From Kyrpidia spormannii (lineage in GTDB: Bacteria > Bacillota > Bacilli > Kyrpidiales > Kyrpidiaceae), in assembly GCF_002804065.1 (NCBI RefSeq), contig NZ_CP024955.1, positions 124,001 to 188,000 on the forward strand: 64,000 nucleotides of DNA. Reading direction: 5' to 3'. How positions within the stretch are numbered: the first letter of the stretch is position 1; each line of letters starts with the position of its first letter. Positions 8,594 to 19,140 of this stretch are shown here, one piece after another. The notes beneath the pieces were generated by a model that worked only from the letters and a program-made list of their open reading frames with translations, was not told the DNA's origin and made no database searches. The position numbers and the translations under genes are program-made.

Positions 8594-9106
8594 GTGGCCG
8601 TACGGCCGGAGAAAGTCCAGGCGGTTGAGGAGATTACTGCGAAATTGCGGGATGCTCGGGCGGCGATCATCACCGATTATCGGGGGTTGAATGTCGCCGA
8701 GATGACAGAGCTGCGCAAGCGGTTGCGGGAAGCGGGCGTGGAGTTTAAAGTCGTGAAGAATACGTTGACCCGCCGAGCCACCGCAGCTGTTCAAGTTCAG
8801 GATTTGGATCAGCATTTGACGGGTCCTACGGCCATCGCCTTCGGTTTCGACGATGTGGTCGTGCCTGCGAAGATCCTCAGCGAGTTTGCCAAAGATCACA
8901 AGGCTTTGGAGATCAAGGGCGGACTTATCGAGGGGAAAGCGGTGGATGCCGCTGGGGTGGATGCCTTGGCAAAACTGCCTCCCCGGGAGGGTCTGTTGTC
9001 GATGCTGCTGAGCGTCATGCAGGCGCCGATGCGCAATTTGGCCTATGCTGTGAAGCAGATCGCTGAGCAGAAAGAAACGGGTGGAGCTGCGGCTTCCGAG
9101 GCCTGA
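8594..9106 (+). CDS. rplJ: Ribosomal protein L10
   Basis: Anchors L7/L12 dimers to the 50S stalk base and autoregulates through the leader just upstream. 170 residues from GTG 8594 ([14 protein letters not shown]), with AGGAGGTG ending 6 nt before it. The GTG at 8585 lies inside that Shine-Dalgarno sequence and is unlikely to be the start. Typical segments are [34 protein letters not shown] and a C-terminal helix for L12 binding. Confidence 0.95.
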   Translation: MAVRPEKVQAVEEITAKLRDARAAIITDYRGLNVAEMTELRKRLREAGVEFKVVKNTLTRRATAAVQVQDLDQHLTGPTAIAFGFDDVVVPAKILSEFAKDHKALEIKGGLIEGKAVDAAGVDALAKLPPREGLLSMLLSVMQAPMRNLAYAVKQIAEQKETGGAAASEA

Positions 9107-9134
9107 TAACCAGGAATTCAGGAGGGGGATTGGA

Positions 9135-9506
9135 ATGACGAAAGAGGACATTATCGCGGCGATCAAGGGCATGTCTGTGCTCGAGCTGAATGATTTGGTC
9201 AAAGCGATCGAGGAGGAGTTCGGCGTGACCGCGGCGGCCCCGGTGGCTGTGATGGGCGGAGCGGCCGGGGGTGCGGCGGAGGCCGTGGAAGAGCAGACCG
9301 AATTCGATGTGATCCTCACCGCACCCGGGGGCTCGAAGATCAATGTGATCAAAGTGGTGCGGGAGATCACTGGACTGGGTCTCAAAGAGGCGAAAGAGCT
9401 TGTGGACAATGCGCCGAAGCCAGTGAAGGAGAAGGTTTCGAAGGAAGAGGCCGAGACCGTCAAGAAGAAACTGGAAGATGCAGGCGCGTCCGTCGAGATC
9501 AAGTAA
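9135..9506 (+). CDS. rplL: Ribosomal protein L7/L12
   Basis: Multi-copy stalk protein that recruits translational GTPases. 123 residues. An N-terminal dimerisation helix ([31 protein letters not shown]) is followed by an Ala/Gly/Val hinge (about 40-55) and a C-terminal domain with [34 protein letters not shown] 9135 is preceded by AGGAGGGGG. A terminator follows. Confidence 0.96.
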   Translation: MTKEDIIAAIKGMSVLELNDLVKAIEEEFGVTAAAPVAVMGGAAGGAAEAVEEQTEFDVILTAPGGSKINVIKVVREITGLGLKEAKELVDNAPKPVKEKVSKEEAETVKKKLEDAGASVEIK

Positions 9507-9523
9507 CAAAGGGTTTCGAGCAT

Positions 9524-9566
9524 ATCCTGCCCGGGTCAGCACTCTTCGGGCAGGATTTTGCTTTTA
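9524..9566 (+). terminator. Intrinsic terminator after rplL
   Basis: Perfect 10-bp stem ATCCTGCCCG (9524-9533) and CGGGCAGGAT (9547-9556), followed by a T-rich but interrupted tail (TTTGCTTTT). The tail suggests partial rather than complete termination. Confidence 0.8.
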
Positions 9567-9589
9567 GAATGGTTGGCGAGGGGATGGGC

Positions 9590-10222
9590 GTGGGGGATCA
9601 GTATTTTGTCTCGCAGCCTGGGGCGCCTTCCGAGCGCCGGGCTGTGGCCCTGCGAGTGCGGGGCTTGGATGTGATGCTGATGACTGATACGGGGGTATTT
9701 TCCCGTCATCGAGTGGATTATGGAACCCGGCTACTCATTGAATCGATGGACGTGCCCGAGCGTGGCCAGGTTCTGGATTTGGGCTGCGGCTACGGACCCA
9801 TTGGGATTGCCGCGGCCTTGCTTCAACCCGGGGTCCAAGTCACCATGGTGGACATCAACGAACGGGCGGTGGAGTTGGCCAAGGAAAACGCCCGGCGACT
9901 CCGGCTCGGGCGGGTTGAGGTGTACGTCAGTGACGGATTCGCGGGCCTCGGGGATCGGCGGTTTGACCGCGTGTATTGCAATCCTCCTATCCGGGCCGGC
10001 AAAGAGCAGGTGTACCGACTGTTGTCGGAAGCCGCCGGACACCTGGCTGACAAAGGCCAGGTGTGGGTGGTCGTCCAGAAGAAGCAAGGGGCGGATAGCT
10101 TGAAGCGGGAACTGGCTCGGCATTTTCGGGAGGTTTCGGACGTGGCCCGCAGCGGCGGGTTTCACGTGTATCGGTGTATGGAACCCGTGAATCTGCCCCA
10201 ATCGCCCGAATCGAGCTCTTGA
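9590..10222 (+). CDS. RsmC-like class I SAM methyltransferase (YbxB family)
   Basis: Predicted rRNA guanine-N2 methyltransferase of the RsmC/RlmG type. The SAM-binding motif is VLDLGCGYGPIGIAAAL, the acidic ribose-binding residue lies in VDINERAVELAKENA, and the catalytic NPPIRAGKE matches the NPPY-type motif. About 210 residues, close to B. subtilis YbxB, which also sits between rplL and rpoB. I prefer GTG 9590 (VGDQYFVSQPG) because GAGGGG lies 6 nt upstream; in-frame ATGs at 9569 and 9584 are alternatives. The substrate is not provable from sequence. Confidence 0.88.
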   Translation: MGDQYFVSQPGAPSERRAVALRVRGLDVMLMTDTGVFSRHRVDYGTRLLIESMDVPERGQVLDLGCGYGPIGIAAALLQPGVQVTMVDINERAVELAKENARRLRLGRVEVYVSDGFAGLGDRRFDRVYCNPPIRAGKEQVYRLLSEAAGHLADKGQVWVVVQKKQGADSLKRELARHFREVSDVARSGGFHVYRCMEPVNLPQSPESSS

Positions 10223-10255
10223 CCCCGTTGTTGGTCTGTGATATCTTTATACAAT
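10219..10255 (+). promoter_or_regulatory. Candidate promoter region for rpoBC
   Basis: Overlapping weak sigma-A matches: TTGACC (10219-10224) with TATCTT (10242-10247) at 17 bp, and TTGTTG (10228-10233) with TACAAT (10250-10255) at 16 bp. A further candidate downstream pairs TTGCGT (10290-10295) with TATAGC (10313-10318) at 17 bp. I cannot choose between them. All lie upstream of the hairpin at 10346. Confidence 0.4.
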
Positions 10256-10345
10256 GCGGACTAAGATGTACTGTGTTGTTTGCGCATATTTGCGTCAGGA
10301 ATTGGAAATCCCTATAGCATAATGGCAGCAGTGTGGCGGGACGAC

Positions 10346-10384
10346 AGATGGGCTGACTCACCTGTGAATACGACCCATTTTTTG
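10346..10384 (+). terminator. Attenuator-like terminator in the rpoB leader
   Basis: ATGGG (10348-10352) pairs with CCCAT (10374-10378), flanked by an outer A-U and G-U pair, and an inner hairpin TCAC/GTGA sits in its loop. A run of six T follows (10378-10383). It is 57 nt before the rpoB start and well outside the preceding gene, so it would act on transcripts entering rpoBC. Confidence 0.6.
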
Positions 10385-10440
10385 TTTATGGGGCAATCTG
10401 AGGTCGACAAGGGGCAGCCATCCACGACAAGGTGTGAGGG

Positions 10441-13400
10441 GTGACAGCATTGCGCGGGCAGCTCGTCGACTATGGTCGTCGCAAACGGTGGTCCTTCGCG
10501 CGGATTCATGAGGTTCTCCCATTGCCGAATCTCATTGAGATTCAACAGAATTCTTACCGATGGTTCCTCGAAGAAGGACTCCGGGAGATGTTTCAAGACA
10601 TTTCACCGATCACCGATTTCACGGGGAACTTGGTGTTGGAGTTTGTAGACTACACCCTGGGAGAACCAAAGTATTCGGTCGAAGAGTCCAAGGAACGAGA
10701 TGTAACCTATGCGGCGCCCCTGCGCGTCAAAGTTCGGCTGATCAATCGGGAGACCGGCGAGGTCAAAGAACAAGAAGTGTTCATGGGGGATTTTCCTCTC
10801 ATGACCGAGACCGGAACGTTCATCATCAATGGTGCTGAACGGGTGATTGTCAGCCAGCTGGTGCGTTCGCCCAGCGTGTATTTTAACGCCAAGGCGGATA
10901 AGAATGGAAAACGCACCTATGGGGCTACGGTCATTCCCAATCGAGGCGCTTGGTTGGAGCTCGAGACTGACACGAAGGACGTGATCTACGCTCGAATCGA
11001 TCGCACGAGGAAGATCCCGGTGACAGTGCTCCTGAGAGCGCTGGGTTTCTCCACTGATGCCGACATTCTACATCTTTTCGGAGAAGATGAGTACTTGCGC
11101 AACACCCTGGAAAAGGATAACACCGACAGCGTGGAGAAGGCGCTGCTGGAGATTTACGACCGGCTCCGGCCTGGCGAGCCGCCGACTTTGGAGAATGCCC
11201 GGGCGCTGTTGACGTCCCGGTTTTTCGATCCGAAACGGTACGACTTGGCGAATGTCGGCCGATACAAGATCAATAAAAAGCTTCATCTGAAGAATCGCCT
11301 GTTAAATCAGCGTCTGGCCGAGGACCTGGTGGACCCCCGAACCGGGGAAGTTGTGGCTGAAGCGGGGCGGGTTCTGGACCGGCGCTTGCTGGACAAAGTG
11401 GTTCCGGCCCTGGAGGCCGGCATGAATATGAAGGAGTATCGCAAATCCTCCGGGGTGGTGGAGGACGATGTGATTCGCCTTCAAGAGGTACGGATATTCA
11501 GCCCGCTTGTAGAAGGCCAGGTCATCAAGGTCATTGGCAATGGCATGGTGGATAAGTCGGTGAAATACATCGTGCCGGCCGATATCATTGCATCGGTCAA
11601 CTATTTTCTCAACCTTCTTCACGGGGTGGGAGATATTGACGATATCGACCACTTGGGGAATCGTCGTCTTCGGTCGGTGGGGGAACTGCTGCAAAACCAG
11701 TTCCGGATCGGCCTGTCCCGTATGGAGCGAGTGGTCCGGGAGCGTATGTCCATCCAGGATGCCAACGCCATCACGCCCCAAGCGCTCATCAACATCCGGC
11801 CGGTGATTGCTGCCATCAAGGAGTTTTTCGGTTCCAGCCAGTTATCCCAATTTATGGACCAAACCAATCCACTGGCGGAATTGACACATAAACGCCGTTT
11901 ATCAGCTTTGGGGCCTGGGGGCTTGACCCGAGAACGGGCGGGGTTTGAAGTACGGGACGTTCACCATTCTCACTATGGGCGGATGTGTCCGATTGAAACG
12001 CCCGAAGGGCCGAACATTGGCTTGATCAATTCCCTCTCCTCCTACGCCCGGATTAACGAATACGGGTTTATCGAAACGCCGTACCGCCGGGTGGACCCGG
12101 AAACGGGTGTGGTAACCGATGAGATCCATTACCTGACGGCGGACGAGGAGGACAATTATGTGATTGCCCAGGCCAATGCGGAACTGGACGAAGATGGAAG
12201 GTTCGCCCAAGAACAGGTCATCGCCCGATACAAAGAAGAGATCGGCATGTTTCCCCGCTCCAGAATCGATTACATGGACGTGTCTCCTAAACAGGTGGTT
12301 TCCGTGGCCACGGCGTTGATCCCATTCTTGGAAAATGATGACGCCAACCGCGCCTTGATGGGATCGAACATGCAGCGACAGGCAGTGCCCTTGCTTGTCA
12401 CCGAATCTCCTTTTGTAGGTACGGGAATGGAGTATAAGGCGGCCAAGGATTCCGGGGTATGCACCGTTGCGAAACGGGCCGGTGTGGTGGAGCGGGTGAC
12501 CGCCGATGAGATTTGGATCCGGGTGCAGGAGGAAGTCGATGGCCAAGTCGTGTCCGGAGACCTGGACAAATATAAACTGCTGAAGTTTCGGCGTTCCAAT
12601 CAGGGGACCTGTATCAATCAGCGTCCGATTGTCCGCAAAGGCGAGAAGGTGCAAGCCGGCGACATCATCGCCGACGGCCCGGCGACTGACCAAGGAGAGC
12701 TCGCCCTTGGCAGGAACGTGCTGGTGGCCTTTATGACCTGGGAGGGGTACAACTACGAGGATGCCATCCTCCTCAGCGAGAAGTTGGTCAAGGAGGATGT
12801 CTACACGTCGATTCATATCGAGGAATACGAGGCTGAAGCCCGGGACACCAAGCTGGGACCCGAGGAGATCACCCGGGATATTCCGAATGTCGGGGAAGAT
12901 GCCCTGCGGCACCTGGATGATCGGGGGATCATCCGGGTTGGGGCGGAGATCTACGCCGGGGATATCCTGGTCGGCAAAGTCACGCCGAAGGGTATGACGG
13001 AACTGACCGCCGAAGAGCGGTTGCTTCACGCCATTTTCGGGGAGAAGGCCCGGGAAGTCCGGGACACTTCCCTTCGGGTTCCCCACGGCGGGGCCGGGAT
13101 TGTCGTAGACGTGAAGGTGTTCACCCGGGAAAACGGGGATGAACTGCCCCCGGGGGTCAACCAGTTGGTCCGGGTGTACATCGCTCAAAAGCGAAAGATT
13201 TCCGAAGGGGACAAGATGGCGGGACGTCATGGCAATAAAGGCGTGATCGCCCGAATCCTCCCGGAGGAAGACATGCCCTTTTTGCCGGACGGGACGCCGG
13301 TAGAAATCGTCTTGAATCCCCTCGGGGTGCCTTCCCGCATGAACATCGGACAGGTACTGGAAACCCATTTGGGCATGGTCGCAAAAGCCACGGGGCTGCG

Positions 13401-13977
13401 CATGGCCACCCCGGTGTTCGATGGCGCCACAGAGCACGACATTTTTGATGCGTTAGAAGAGGCCGGCCTCGACCGGGATGGGAAGACTGTCCTATATGAT
13501 GGCCGCACCGGGGAGCCCTTCGACAACCGGGTGACAGTCGGGTACGTCTACATGTTGAAACTTCACCACCTGGTGGATGACAAGATCCACGCCCGATCCA
13601 CGGGCCCGTACTCCTTGGTCACCCAACAGCCTCTGGGGGGCAAGGCGCAGTTTGGCGGCCAGCGATTCGGAGAGATGGAGGTCTGGGCTCTGGAGGCCTA
13701 TGGAGCGGCCTATACGCTGCAGGAGATTCTCACAGTGAAGTCGGACGACGTCGTGGGGCGCGTCAAGACGTACGAGGCGATCGTCAAAGGCGAGAACGTG
13801 CCGGAGCCCGGGGTTCCGGAGTCGTTTAAAGTGTTGATCAAGGAACTGCAAAGCCTTGCGATGGACGTCAAAATCCTCTCCGAAGACGAACAGGAGATCA
13901 TCATGCGGGAGTCTGACGATGACGAAGAAGATAAACTTCACCTGAATCTCGAAGCCCGCGAAATCGGTGAGGATTGA
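10441..13977 (+). CDS. rpoB: DNA-directed RNA polymerase subunit beta
   Basis: Beta subunit, which forms half of the active-site cleft. 1178 residues from GTG 10441 with AAGGTG 6 nt upstream. The rifampicin region begins at about residue 462 ([13 protein letters not shown]) and continues through [21 protein letters not shown]; the residues whose change gives resistance (the Q, D, H and S of this cluster) are wild type. Other landmarks are [35 protein letters not shown] and the C-terminal [24 protein letters not shown]. It is followed 33 nt later by rpoC. Confidence 0.98.
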   Translation: MTALRGQLVDYGRRKRWSFARIHEVLPLPNLIEIQQNSYRWFLEEGLREMFQDISPITDFTGNLVLEFVDYTLGEPKYSVEESKERDVTYAAPLRVKVRLINRETGEVKEQEVFMGDFPLMTETGTFIINGAERVIVSQLVRSPSVYFNAKADKNGKRTYGATVIPNRGAWLELETDTKDVIYARIDRTRKIPVTVLLRALGFSTDADILHLFGEDEYLRNTLEKDNTDSVEKALLEIYDRLRPGEPPTLENARALLTSRFFDPKRYDLANVGRYKINKKLHLKNRLLNQRLAEDLVDPRTGEVVAEAGRVLDRRLLDKVVPALEAGMNMKEYRKSSGVVEDDVIRLQEVRIFSPLVEGQVIKVIGNGMVDKSVKYIVPADIIASVNYFLNLLHGVGDIDDIDHLGNRRLRSVGELLQNQFRIGLSRMERVVRERMSIQDANAITPQALINIRPVIAAIKEFFGSSQLSQFMDQTNPLAELTHKRRLSALGPGGLTRERAGFEVRDVHHSHYGRMCPIETPEGPNIGLINSLSSYARINEYGFIETPYRRVDPETGVVTDEIHYLTADEEDNYVIAQANAELDEDGRFAQEQVIARYKEEIGMFPRSRIDYMDVSPKQVVSVATALIPFLENDDANRALMGSNMQRQAVPLLVTESPFVGTGMEYKAAKDSGVCTVAKRAGVVERVTADEIWIRVQEEVDGQVVSGDLDKYKLLKFRRSNQGTCINQRPIVRKGEKVQAGDIIADGPATDQGELALGRNVLVAFMTWEGYNYEDAILLSEKLVKEDVYTSIHIEEYEAEARDTKLGPEEITRDIPNVGEDALRHLDDRGIIRVGAEIYAGDILVGKVTPKGMTELTAEERLLHAIFGEKAREVRDTSLRVPHGGAGIVVDVKVFTRENGDELPPGVNQLVRVYIAQKRKISEGDKMAGRHGNKGVIARILPEEDMPFLPDGTPVEIVLNPLGVPSRMNIGQVLETHLGMVAKATGLRMATPVFDGATEHDIFDALEEAGLDRDGKTVLYDGRTGEPFDNRVTVGYVYMLKLHHLVDDKIHARSTGPYSLVTQQPLGGKAQFGGQRFGEMEVWALEAYGAAYTLQEILTVKSDDVVGRVKTYEAIVKGENVPEPGVPESFKVLIKELQSLAMDVKILSEDEQEIIMRESDDDEEDKLHLNLEAREIGED

Positions 13978-14010
13978 GGGAGAAGCCCAGGGAAAAGGGA
14001 GGAACGCTCC

Positions 14011-17000
14011 TTGTTGGACGTCAACAACTTCGAGTTCATGAAGATCGGCCTGGCATCGCCGGAAAAGATTCGCTCGTGGTCGCACGGTGAAGTCAAAAAA
14101 CCCGAGACGATCAATTACCGCACCCTGAAACCGGAAAAAGAGGGTCTCTTTTGCGAGAAGATTTTCGGGCCGACCCGGGATTGGGAGTGCCACTGTGGCA
14201 AATACAAACGGGTTCGATACAAAGGGGTGGTTTGCGACCGCTGCGGCGTGGAAGTCACCCGGGCGAAAGTCCGGCGGGAGCGGATGGGACATATCGAGCT
14301 GGCGGCGCCGGTTTCGCATATTTGGTATTTCAAGGGGATCCCCAGCCGGATGGGCTTGGTGTTGGATATGTCCCCCAGGGCCCTGGAGGAGGTCATTTAT
14401 TTCGCCTCCTATGTCGTGACCGATCCTGGAGACACGCCTCTTGAGAAAAAACAACTTCTTTCGGAAAAGGAGTACCGCAGCTACCGGGAGAAATACGGGT
14501 ATGCCTTTGAGGCGGGGATGGGTGCAGAAGCGATCAAAAAGCTTCTCCAAGAGATCGATTTAGACAAAGAAGCGGAGCAGCTCAAAGAAGAGCTCCGCAC
14601 CGCCCAAGGTCAGCGCCGGAACCGGGCCATCAAGCGCCTGGAGGTGGTGGAGGCCTTCCGCCAGTCCGGCAATCGCCCGGAGTGGATGATCCTCGACGTG
14701 CTGCCGGTCATTCCGCCGGAGTTGCGCCCAATGGTGCAACTGGACGGGGGCAGATTTGCAACGTCCGATTTGAACGATCTGTACCGGCGGGTGATCAACC
14801 GGAACAACCGGCTCAAGCGGCTGCTGGACCTGGGGGCTCCAGACATTATCGTTCAAAACGAAAAACGGATGCTTCAGGAAGCGGTGGACGCCCTCATCGA
14901 CAATGGGCGCCGGGGTCGGCCGGTGACAGGGCCGGGGAATCGACCGCTGAAATCCCTCTCCCATATGCTGAAAGGGAAGCAAGGGAGGTTCCGGCAGAAT
15001 CTTCTCGGCAAGCGCGTCGATTATTCCGGACGCTCGGTGATCGTAGTGGGCCCAGAGTTGAAGATGTACCAATGCGGTCTTCCCAAGGAGATGGCCCTGG
15101 AGCTGTTCAAACCTTTTGTGATGAAAGAACTGGTGAGTCAGGGGCTGGCCCACAACATTAAGAGTGCGAAACGGAAAGTGGAGCGCGTCTCTCCCGAGGT
15201 GTGGGATGTGTTGGAGGACGTAATCCGGGAGCATCCCGTCCTGTTGAACCGCGCGCCCACCTTGCATCGCCTGGGCATTCAAGCCTTTGAACCCGTATTG
15301 GTGGAGGGGCGGGCCATCAAGCTCCACCCGCTGGTGTGCACCGCGTACAACGCCGACTTTGACGGGGACCAGATGGCTGTCCACGTGCCGCTTTCGGCGG
15401 AAGCCCAGGCCGAGGCGAGAATTCTGATGTTGGCGGCCCATAACATTTTAAACCCGAAAGACGGGAAGCCAGTGGTCACGCCAACCCAGGATATGGTTCT
15501 GGGAAGTTATTACCTGACCATTGAAAAGGAGGGCGGGAAAGGCGAAGGGCGGATTTTCGCCGATCCCAATGAGGCGATCGCTGCCTATGAGCGGGGCATC
15601 GTTGGATTGCACAGCCGCATTGCCCTGCCGGCCGCTTCTCTCAACAAGACGTCATTTACCGCGGCTCAACAGGACGCCCTGTTGATTACGACGGTGGGGA
15701 AGCTGATCTTTAATGAGATTTTCCCGGCGGATTTTCCGTACATCAATACCGGGAGTAAGGAAAATCTGCTCAAGGGGACTCCGGATCGCTACTTTATTTT
15801 CGAAAAAGGCGCGGATTTGCCGGCCCGAATTCGCGACTTGAATGTGGCCGATTCCCAAGCTGTTGTAAAGGGCTATCTCGGTTCGATCATCGCCGATTGT
15901 TTCCGAAGATACGGGACCACGGAGACCGCCGTGATCCTGGACCGCATCAAGAAACTCGGATTTCATTATTCCACCAAGGCGGGTATTACCATCTCCGTGG
16001 CGGACATCACCGTTCCCAAGGAGAAGGAAGAGATTCTCGCCGAGGCTGAAAAGAACGTGCAGGTGGTCCAGAATCAGTACCGCCGGGGCTTGATCACCGA
16101 GGATGAACGGTACGGACGGGTGATCTCCATCTGGGGGAGGGCGAAAGACGATCTGACCGACGTCTTGATGCGCTCCTTGGATCGCTTTAACCCGATCTAT
16201 ATGATGGCCAACTCCGGTGCACGAGGTAACGTGTCCCAGATCACGCAACTGGCCGGGATGCGCGGGCTGATGGCCAATCCTTCGGGGCGGATCATCGAGT
16301 TGCCGATTAAATCGAACTTCCGGGAAGGCCTTACGGTGTTGGAGTATTTTATTTCTACTCACGGAGCCCGGAAAGGTCTCGCGGACACAGCCCTGCGGAC
16401 GGCAGACTCGGGGTACTTGACCCGGCGCCTGGTGGATGTCGCCCAAGATGTCATCGTTCGAGAGGAAGACTGCGGCACCGACAAGGGGTTTGAAGTGGAT
16501 GAGATTCGGGATGGTCGGGAAGTTATCGAAGACCTGTTCGATCGGATCAATGGGCGAGTGGCGTTTCAGAATGTCCATCACCCGGAGACCGGCGAGATCA
16601 TCGTCCATCGCAACGAGTTGCTTGATGAAGACAAAGCGCGGGCCATCGTTGAAGCGGGCATCCGGAAGGTCGTCATTCGGACGGTCTTGACCTGCCGCAC
16701 GAAACATGGGGTGTGTGTGCGGTGTTACGGCCGGAATCTCGCCACGGGCAAGATGGTGGAGATCGGCGAGGCGGTGGGCATCATCGCCGCTCAGTCCATC
16801 GGGGAGCCCGGCACCCAGTTGACCATGCGGACGTTCCACACCGGTGGCGTGGCCGGGGACGATATCACGCAAGGTCTACCTCGCGTACAAGAGCTTTTTG
16901 AAGCGAGGAATCCCCGGGGCCAGGCGGTGATCACCGAGATTGATGGGACCGTGGCCGACATCCGGGACGGCAAAGACAAACGGGAGATCGAGATCGCGGG

Positions 17001-17661
17001 CGAAAAGGAAACGAAGGTGTACGCGGTACCCTATGGGTCCCGGATCCGGGTGACCGTGGGTCAAACGGTGGAGGCCGGGGACGAGTTGATCGAAGGGTCC
17101 GTCGATCCCAAGGATATGCTCCGGGTCAAAGGACTGAAGGGGGTCCAGAATTACCTTCTCCGGGAAGTCCAGCGCGTCTACCGGCTTCAGGGGGTAGACA
17201 TCAATGACAAGCATGTCGAGGTTATGATTCGCCAGATGCTGCGCAAGGTTCGAATTGTGGATAGCGGGGATACCGATCTGCTTCCGGGGACTTACGTTGA
17301 TCTCCGGGATTACGAGGAAGCGAACCGCCAGGCCTTTGCCAGCGGTCTCGAACCGGCGATTGCCCGCCCGGCTCTCCTCGGGATCACCAAGGCTTCTCTG
17401 GAGACCGATTCCTTCTTGTCGGCGGCGTCATTCCAAGAGACGACCCGGGTCCTCACCGATGCGGCGATCAAAGGAAAGGTTGACCGGCTGCTTGGGTTGA
17501 AGGAAAACGTGATCATCGGGAAGTTGGTCCCAGCGGGGACGGGAATGGCGCGCTACCGGGGCTTGACATTGGAGGAGGAGGCACTGCCGGAGCCGGCGGT
17601 GGAAGATGAAGAAAACCCCGGCTGGGAAGAGGGCGTCGAGGCAGAAACCGTCACGGAATAA
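14011..17661 (+). CDS. rpoC: DNA-directed RNA polymerase subunit beta'
   Basis: Beta' subunit carrying the catalytic magnesium. 1216 residues. The N-terminal zinc site has C60, C62 and the VCDRC pair; the catalytic loop NADFDGD is at residues 447-453. The trigger-loop region is in [22 protein letters not shown]. The second zinc cluster is seen as [21 protein letters not shown]. The start is TTG 14011 (LLDVNNFE), with GGGAGG 8 nt upstream; the next TTG at 14014 is less well spaced. A promoter for the next operon begins 15 nt after the stop. Confidence 0.98.
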   Translation: MLDVNNFEFMKIGLASPEKIRSWSHGEVKKPETINYRTLKPEKEGLFCEKIFGPTRDWECHCGKYKRVRYKGVVCDRCGVEVTRAKVRRERMGHIELAAPVSHIWYFKGIPSRMGLVLDMSPRALEEVIYFASYVVTDPGDTPLEKKQLLSEKEYRSYREKYGYAFEAGMGAEAIKKLLQEIDLDKEAEQLKEELRTAQGQRRNRAIKRLEVVEAFRQSGNRPEWMILDVLPVIPPELRPMVQLDGGRFATSDLNDLYRRVINRNNRLKRLLDLGAPDIIVQNEKRMLQEAVDALIDNGRRGRPVTGPGNRPLKSLSHMLKGKQGRFRQNLLGKRVDYSGRSVIVVGPELKMYQCGLPKEMALELFKPFVMKELVSQGLAHNIKSAKRKVERVSPEVWDVLEDVIREHPVLLNRAPTLHRLGIQAFEPVLVEGRAIKLHPLVCTAYNADFDGDQMAVHVPLSAEAQAEARILMLAAHNILNPKDGKPVVTPTQDMVLGSYYLTIEKEGGKGEGRIFADPNEAIAAYERGIVGLHSRIALPAASLNKTSFTAAQQDALLITTVGKLIFNEIFPADFPYINTGSKENLLKGTPDRYFIFEKGADLPARIRDLNVADSQAVVKGYLGSIIADCFRRYGTTETAVILDRIKKLGFHYSTKAGITISVADITVPKEKEEILAEAEKNVQVVQNQYRRGLITEDERYGRVISIWGRAKDDLTDVLMRSLDRFNPIYMMANSGARGNVSQITQLAGMRGLMANPSGRIIELPIKSNFREGLTVLEYFISTHGARKGLADTALRTADSGYLTRRLVDVAQDVIVREEDCGTDKGFEVDEIRDGREVIEDLFDRINGRVAFQNVHHPETGEIIVHRNELLDEDKARAIVEAGIRKVVIRTVLTCRTKHGVCVRCYGRNLATGKMVEIGEAVGIIAAQSIGEPGTQLTMRTFHTGGVAGDDITQGLPRVQELFEARNPRGQAVITEIDGTVADIRDGKDKREIEIAGEKETKVYAVPYGSRIRVTVGQTVEAGDELIEGSVDPKDMLRVKGLKGVQNYLLREVQRVYRLQGVDINDKHVEVMIRQMLRKVRIVDSGDTDLLPGTYVDLRDYEEANRQAFASGLEPAIARPALLGITKASLETDSFLSAASFQETTRVLTDAAIKGKVDRLLGLKENVIIGKLVPAGTGMARYRGLTLEEEALPEPAVEDEENPGWEEGVEAETVTE

Positions 17662-17675
17662 ACGGGATTCACAAG

Positions 17676-17705
17676 TTGACACCGCTTGACGCCGGGTGCT
17701 AATAT
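17676..17705 (+). promoter_or_regulatory. Sigma-A promoter of the rplGB-rpsL-rpsG-fusA-tuf operon
   Basis: A perfect TTGACA at 17676-17681, an 18-bp spacer and TAATAT at 17700-17705. A second TTGACG at 17686 is too close to the -10 to serve it. Located in the short rpoC to L7Ae gap. Confidence 0.8.
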
Positions 17706-17746
17706 ATCTAAGTGTGTCCACGGCCGGTGTCTGAGGAGGCGGTTGG

Positions 17747-18007
17747 ATGCCTTATGACCGATTAAAGCGCGCCAAACGGATCGTCATCGGCACCAATCAA
17801 ACTCTCAAAGCTTTACAGGAGAAGAGTCCCGTTGAGGTTTACGTGGCAAAGGACGCCGACCGGCATGTGGTGGCGCGCGTGGTGGCGTTGTGTGAGCAAA
17901 AGCAAGTGAGCCTCGTATGGGTCGATTCCATGAAACAACTTGGCAAAGCCTGTGGAATTGACGTGGGTGCGGCCGCCGCGGCGATCATCGAAGAGAACTC
18001 GACTTGA
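17747..18007 (+). CDS. rplGB: L7Ae-family ribosomal/K-turn-binding protein (YbxF-like)
   Basis: 86-residue L7Ae/L30e-fold protein; B. subtilis YbxF binds kink-turn RNAs. The core reads KRIVIGTNQTLKALQEKSPVEVYVAKDAD and ends CGIDVGAAAAAIIEE. ATG 17747 follows GAGGAGGCGG. The position between rpoC and rpsL is conserved in Bacillales. Several K-turn RNAs, including the L10 leader in this window, are possible ligands, but that is inference. Confidence 0.92.
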   Translation: MPYDRLKRAKRIVIGTNQTLKALQEKSPVEVYVAKDADRHVVARVVALCEQKQVSLVWVDSMKQLGKACGIDVGAAAAAIIEENST

Positions 18008-18043
18008 AGGTCTCTTCCTGATCATGGGGCGGCGGCCAGGCGG

Positions 18044-18079
18044 GCCCGGCGGGGCCTTGCTGAGGATCTCCCGCCGGGC
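18044..18079 (+). repeat. Perfect 10-bp inverted repeat upstream of rpsL
   Basis: GCCCGGCGGG (18044-18053) and CCCGCCGGGC (18070-18079) with a 16-nt loop. There is no T-run, so it is not a classical terminator. It lies in the 117-nt gap between the L7Ae-like gene and rpsL and ends 45 nt before the rpsL start. Confidence 0.6.
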
Positions 18080-18124
18080 GCGGGGCTGACCGATGGATCG
18101 TGAATGCGGGAAGGAGGTGTCGGC

Positions 18125-18541
18125 ATGCCGACCATTAATCAATTGGTGCGCCAAGGGCGCAAGATGGTGGAGAAAAAGTCCACTGCACCCGCGTTGTTGA
18201 AGGGATACAATACCTTCACAAAGGAGGAGACGGATCTTCCTTCTCCTCAGAAACGCGGCGTATGCACCCGTGTCGGCACGATGACGCCGAAAAAGCCGAA
18301 TTCGGCGCTGCGAAAGTACGCCCGGGTTCGCTTGACAAACGGGATTGAAGTGACAGCCTATATTCCCGGGGTTGGTCACAACCTTCAAGAACACTCGGTC
18401 GTTCTCGTCCGGGGTGGCCGGGTCAAAGATCTCCCGGGTGTGCGGTACCATATCGTGCGGGGAACGTTGGATGCAGCCGGCGTGAAAGATCGGATGCAAG
18501 GACGGTCCAAGTACGGTGCGAAACGGCCAAAGCAAAAGTGA
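18125..18541 (+). CDS. rpsL: Ribosomal protein S12
   Basis: 30S decoding-centre protein. 138 residues from ATG 18125, with AAGGAGGTG upstream. The streptomycin-contact loop [11 protein letters not shown] has lysine at residue 56, the sensitive wild type, and the second loop is [19 protein letters not shown]. First protein of the classical str operon. Confidence 0.97.
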   Translation: MPTINQLVRQGRKMVEKKSTAPALLKGYNTFTKEETDLPSPQKRGVCTRVGTMTPKKPNSALRKYARVRLTNGIEVTAYIPGVGHNLQEHSVVLVRGGRVKDLPGVRYHIVRGTLDAAGVKDRMQGRSKYGAKRPKQK

Positions 18542-18573
18542 TGAGCGTATGAAGGCGGGAAGGAGGGATCAAT

Positions 18574-19044
18574 ATGCCGAGAAAAGGACCGGTGCCCCAG
18601 AGGGATGTCATGCCGGACCCGATATACGATAGCAAGCTCGTAACCCGCCTCATCAATAAAGTCATGATGGACGGCAAAAGGGGTCTGGCGGAACGGATCG
18701 TCTACGGCGCCTTTGACCTGGTCCGGGAACGGACGGGCCGGGATCCGCTGGAAGTGTTCGAACAGGCGGTGAAAAACACAATGCCCGTCTTGGAGGTTAA
18801 AGCTCGAAGGGTCGGAGGGGCGAACTACCAAGTTCCCGTCGAGGTCCGCCCGGAGCGGCGGGTGACCTTGAGCCTGCGGTGGTTGGTGAATTACGCGCGG
18901 GAACGCAACGAAAAGTCGATGCAAGAGCGACTCGCCAATGAGATTCTCGATGCGGCCAACGGGGCTGGTGGCGCGGTGAAGAAAAAGGACGACACCCACC
19001 GGATGGCGGAGGCGAACAAAGCTTTTGCACATTACCGATGGTGA
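18574..19044 (+). CDS. rpsG: Ribosomal protein S7
   Basis: 30S head protein that nucleates assembly of the 3' major domain. 156 residues, the Bacillus length. Typical segments are [51 protein letters not shown] and the C-terminal [25 protein letters not shown] precedes ATG 18574. Confidence 0.97.
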   Translation: MPRKGPVPQRDVMPDPIYDSKLVTRLINKVMMDGKRGLAERIVYGAFDLVRERTGRDPLEVFEQAVKNTMPVLEVKARRVGGANYQVPVEVRPERRVTLSLRWLVNYARERNEKSMQERLANEILDAANGAGGAVKKKDDTHRMAEANKAFAHYRW

Positions 19045-19140
19045 TTCGGGGTTACCCCATAGCCTTCGGGTGATGTCAAGGGTGATCAGTTTGATAACCG
19101 GTGGAGCCGGCGTGAATCTGTAAAGAAAGGGGGACATGGG

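Noticed and set aside
11902..13437. A 511-codon open frame on the minus strand inside rpoB
   Set aside because: It is antisense to a fully conserved rpoB, shows no family-like segments and is a usual consequence of high G+C. The same applies to the 406-codon frame at 15652-16872 in rpoC and the 356-codon frame at 8453-9523.
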